A stretch of 64,000 nucleotides of DNA from Pantoea sp. Cy-639. Lineage in GTDB: Bacteria; Pseudomonadota; Gammaproteobacteria; Pseudomonadales; Pseudomonadaceae. The first letter of the stretch is position 1, and each line of letters opens with the position of its first letter. Location: contig NZ_VWXI01000005.1 of assembly GCF_011752525.1 (NCBI RefSeq), forward strand, positions 62,001 to 126,000. Direction: 5' to 3'. The notes beneath the pieces are model-generated. The model had not been told where the DNA came from and made no database searches. It saw only the letters and a list, made by a program, of their open reading frames with translations. A program made the translations under genes and the position numbers. This document shows, one piece after another, positions 61,592 through 64,000 of this stretch.

Positions 61592-61825
61592 TCAGAACAG
61601 CAACTCGCCGGCCTCGGACACGCCCTGCAGGCGCCCGAGTTCGGCACAGGCGGCCTCGTCGGCCGCCAATGCGCTCTTGAACAGCTGACCGTCGAGCACC
61701 TTGTGGAAACGCGGTGCGCCGCCCAGATTCAACGCCTTGACCGCGATCGCCGCGTGATAGCCGCCGCCTTGCGCCGGGACCATCGCCGAGACCGCTTCGA
61801 AGTGGGGGAATTCTCTACGTGCCAT
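61592..61825 (-). CDS. Small conserved hypothetical protein
   Basis: The ATG at 61825 gives a 77-residue product (MARREFPHFEAVSAMV...GELLF) without signal peptide or transmembrane segment. A longer open frame upstream overlaps the monooxygenase gene in another frame and is not real. The balanced composition and Pseudomonas codon use support a real gene; function is unknown. Confidence 0.65.
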   Translation of the reverse strand: MARREFPHFEAVSAMVPAQGGGYHAAIAVKALNLGGAPRFHKVLDGQLFKSALAADEAACAELGRLQGVSEAGELLF

Positions 61826-61866
61826 GCTGCACTCCGCCTGTTGATCGAGGGGCGGCATTCTACACA

Positions 61867-62160
61867 TTAAGCGAACGTGTGCAGGTCCAGACTGCTCACC
61901 ACCTGCTCCTGCACCAGTTCGCCAAACACCTCCAGCGTCGGCGAGGCGAAATACCCACTCATCGCCTGCTGGTCGCTCCAGCTGCCACTGAGCAGCCACA
62001 GGTCGCTGTCGACCTGCGAGCGCTGCACGCTGAAGCTCAGGCAGCCTGGCGTGCGCAGCGAAGGCTCTAGCAAGTCGCGCAGGCGCATGCCGAGTTCCAC
62101 CGAACGACCGTTGCTGGCACGGATGAAAGCCAGGTGTGTGACCGGTTTTTGCTGGGTCAT
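61867..62160 (-). CDS. Antibiotic biosynthesis monooxygenase-like (ABM) protein
   Basis: The 97-residue protein has the dimeric alpha/beta-barrel ABM fold: a conserved LAFIRASNGRSVELGMRL start, LEPSLRTPGCLSFSVQRS and DLWLLSGSWSDQQAM. ABM proteins are small redox enzymes such as quinol monooxygenases. The AraC gene is divergent from it, so that regulator may control it. Confidence 0.85.
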   Translation of the reverse strand: MTQQKPVTHLAFIRASNGRSVELGMRLRDLLEPSLRTPGCLSFSVQRSQVDSDLWLLSGSWSDQQAMSGYFASPTLEVFGELVQEQVVSSLDLHTFA

Positions 62161-62361
62161 GAACGATCTCCTTGAAGCGCTTCGGACGGGACAAACCAGG
62201 CTGCCAAGGTTAGAGGCCGCCTCGCGTGCGACGTTAGGCCATTACTGTCGCGCGATTGCCTGATCCTGCGACGCGGCAGGATCAGGCAATCGTCGTGCAG
62301 CTTTCGACTAGCGCCCGGCATTGCCCAAACCTATGCTGCGCAGGTCAAGAGGAAACCCGTC

Positions 62362-63282
62362 ATGCCCCTGTCTTTGCCACTCGATCCGACCCTCGAACCG
62401 CAGCGCCAGGCGCTGGCGGCGCTGATCCAGCGCCATGCCAGCGGCCCTCACGGCCCAGGCTCTGCCATCGACGACCTGTATCTCGCGCGCTACGAAGAAG
62501 AGATCCGCGGGATGCCCGCCCTTGCCCAACCGGCATTGTGCATCCTGGCCCAGGGCAGCAAGACACTGATCCTGGGCGACGAACATTACGCCTATGATCC
62601 CTTGCACTACATGGTGGTCTCGGTCACCTTGCCGATCAGCGGCGCGTTGCTCAAAGCCAGCCCGGAGCATCCGGCACTCGCCCTGCGCCTGGATATCGAC
62701 CCGGCGCAGTTGAGCCAGCTGATCGCCGAAAGCAGCCCGATGATGGTGCCCAACCGTCCCTCGGGGCGCGGCCTGTATGTGGAAAAGAGCGATCCGCAAT
62801 TGCTCGATGCCTTGATCCGGCTGGTGCAGTTACTCGATGCACCACGCGACATTCCGATCCTCGCACCGCTTATCCGCCGCGAGATCTTCTACCGTCTCTT
62901 GCGCGGCCCCCAGGGGCATCGGCTGTACGAGATCGCCTTGGCCAACAGCCAGACCCACCGGGTGTCCCAGGCCATCACCTGGCTCAACCAGCATTATCAG
63001 CAGCCACTGCGTATCGAGGACCTGGCCCGCGAGGTCAACCTCAGCACCTCTACACTGCACCACCGTTTCAAGGCGGTCACCTCGATGAGCCCCTTGCAGT
63101 ACCAGAAGCAGTTGCGTCTGCAGGAAGCACGGCGACTGATGCTCAACGATGGGCTGGAGGCGGCGGTGGCGGGGTATCGGGTTGGCTATGAAAGCCCGTC
63201 GCAGTTCAGCCGGGAATACAGTCGTCTGTACGGCGCCCCGCCGATTCGCGATGTGGCACGCTTGCGCGCCTGCGCAGGCTGA
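62362..63282 (+). CDS. AraC-family transcriptional regulator
   Basis: The 306-residue regulator has an AraC N-terminal cupin-type domain (about 20-190, ILAQGSKTLILGDEHYAYDP) and two C-terminal helix-turn-helix motifs (REVNLSTSTLHHRFKAVT and AVAGYRVGYESPSQFSREY). It is divergent from the small ABM gene and convergent with the thiamine-diphosphate enzyme gene. Ligand unknown. Confidence 0.9.
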   Translation: MPLSLPLDPTLEPQRQALAALIQRHASGPHGPGSAIDDLYLARYEEEIRGMPALAQPALCILAQGSKTLILGDEHYAYDPLHYMVVSVTLPISGALLKASPEHPALALRLDIDPAQLSQLIAESSPMMVPNRPSGRGLYVEKSDPQLLDALIRLVQLLDAPRDIPILAPLIRREIFYRLLRGPQGHRLYEIALANSQTHRVSQAITWLNQHYQQPLRIEDLAREVNLSTSTLHHRFKAVTSMSPLQYQKQLRLQEARRLMLNDGLEAAVAGYRVGYESPSQFSREYSRLYGAPPIRDVARLRACAG

Positions 63283-63295
63283 GTGACGACAGCGC

Positions 63296-63346
63296 CGGGC
63301 AGGCCCGCCCCACGCGGCCTTGTGGGAACGGGCTTGCCCGGCGAAG
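63296..63346. repeat. REP-like element
   Basis: GCCGGGCAGGCCCGCCCCACGC and TGTGGGAACGGGCTTGCCCGGCGA face each other with a short gap. This is the P. putida REP core in inverted arrangement, in the gap between two convergent genes. Confidence 0.65.
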
Positions 63347-63358
63347 GTAAATGACGCG

Positions 63359-64000
63359 CTATCCAGCCACGGCGGCCTGCCATTGCTGTTGATCCACCTG
63401 GATCAACGTCGGGCCGTTGCGCTCCACGGCCCGCCCCAGCGCCGCCTGCAACTGCGCCACATCGCCAACCTGCTCGGCCTCGGCCCCCAAGGCCCGCGCC
63501 ACGCCAATGAAGTCCGGGGTATGGATATCCACGCCTACCGGCTCGATGGCCCGATTGACCATGTACTTCTTGATCTCCTCGTACCCCTGGTTATTCCACA
63601 GCAGCACGATCACTGGCACCTGCGCCTCCACCGCGCTGGCCAACTCCGGCAGGGTGAACTGCAACCCGCCATCGCCAATCAGGCACACTGCCGGTACACG
63701 CTCGGCCGGGCGCTCGGCGCTGCCCAGCCAGGCGCCCACCGCCGCCGGTAGCGCATACCCCAGGGTTCCGTAACCGGTCGAAGCGTTGAACCAGCGGCGT
63801 GGTTGATGCATGTCGAGGGTCAGGTTGCCGGTGTATACCGGTTGGGTCGAGTCGCCCACCAGCACGGCATTGGGCAGGCACTGCAAGATGCTGGTCAGCA
63901 GGCGGGTCTGGCTCAAGGTCGGTTGATCCCAGCCCGCCGCCAGGGTGTCACGCAGACGCTGTACGCGAGCCTCGCCCCAACTGACATCACTCGACGGCGC
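63359..64000 (-). CDS. Thiamine-diphosphate-dependent decarboxylase, C-terminal part (cut by window edge)
   Basis: About 213 C-terminal residues of a ThDP enzyme of the acetolactate synthase/benzoylformate decarboxylase superfamily are present; the N-terminus lies outside. The ThDP-binding motif is GDGGLQFTLPEL...NNQGY (GDG then about 25 residues to NN). VNRAIEPVGVDIHTPDFIGVA resembles AruI-type 5-guanidino-2-oxopentanoate decarboxylases, but acetolactate-synthase-like enzymes cannot be excluded. Confidence 0.8.
   Translation of the reverse strand, partial: APSSDVSWGEARVQRLRDTLAAGWDQPTLSQTRLLTSILQCLPNAVLVGDSTQPVYTGNLTLDMHQPRRWFNASTGYGTLGYALPAAVGAWLGSAERPAERVPAVCLIGDGGLQFTLPELASAVEAQVPVIVLLWNNQGYEEIKKYMVNRAIEPVGVDIHTPDFIGVARALGAEAEQVGDVAQLQAALGRAVERNGPTLIQVDQQQWQAAVAG

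Noticed and set aside
1..64000. CRISPR array, prophage or insertion sequence
   Set aside because: No regularly spaced direct repeats, integrase, transposase or phage structural gene was found on either strand.

Overview
The window is chromosomal DNA of a fluorescent pseudomonad, most likely of the Pseudomonas putida group. GC content and codon use are high. The order era-rnc-lepB-lepA-mucD-mucB-mucA-algU-nadB and the later tct, ung, rsuA, phaG, bglX, dctBD, kgtP order match, as far as I recall, the P. putida KT2440 PP_1394 to PP_1434 stretch, and the PhaG, AlgU and MucD sequences are of the P. putida type. No rRNA, CRISPR array, phage or insertion sequence was seen. There is one tRNA (Gly, anticodon CCC).

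Positions 1-12.8 kb are core genome. On the minus strand lie ribosome and secretion genes (era, rnc, lepB, lepA) and the envelope-stress operon algU-mucA-mucB with mucD. A sigma-E-type promoter precedes algU. nadB, the sdhE/ygfX pair, ygfZ and an HDOD protein follow. Positions 12.8-20.4 kb hold a complete tricarboxylate uptake locus: the TctDE two-component system is divergent from an OprD-family porin, the TctCBA tripartite transporter and an AbrB-type membrane protein. Positions 20.5-26.7 kb look accessory: an autotransporter adhesin and a 1227-residue Ig-like repeat protein, both with lower GC.

Positions 26.8-31.9 kb return to core genes (ung, an enoyl-CoA hydratase-like gene, a pseudouridine synthase, phaG for medium-chain PHA precursor supply, tRNA-Gly). 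From 31.9 to 36.2 kb lies a cyanate detoxification unit (cynS, cynT, divergent cynR) followed by a SulP anion transporter with a broken antitoxin remnant behind it. From 36.2 to 49.3 kb two cell-surface signalling iron-uptake systems point away from each other. One is FecI/FecR/TonB receptor/siderophore esterase, the other is FecI/FecR/HasR-like receptor. Both have Fur-like boxes. Between them sit glpQ and a SIR2-like DUF4917 gene. A compact HicA-like toxin/HTH antitoxin module follows at 49.4-50.2 kb.

The last part (50.3-64 kb) carries a methyltransferase, a TPM-domain protein, the periplasmic beta-glucosidase BglX, and a DctB/DctD pair facing a sigma-54 promoter in front of the ketoglutarate permease gene kgtP. 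Then come a four-repeat membrane protein, a tiny secreted protein made of three AEDGFDRT repeats, small redox and unknown genes, an AraC regulator and a truncated thiamine-diphosphate enzyme. The best candidates for under-described biology are the toxin/antitoxin module with its operator over a consensus -35 box, the Ig-like giant protein, the SIR2-like DUF4917 protein and the AEDGFDRT repeat protein.
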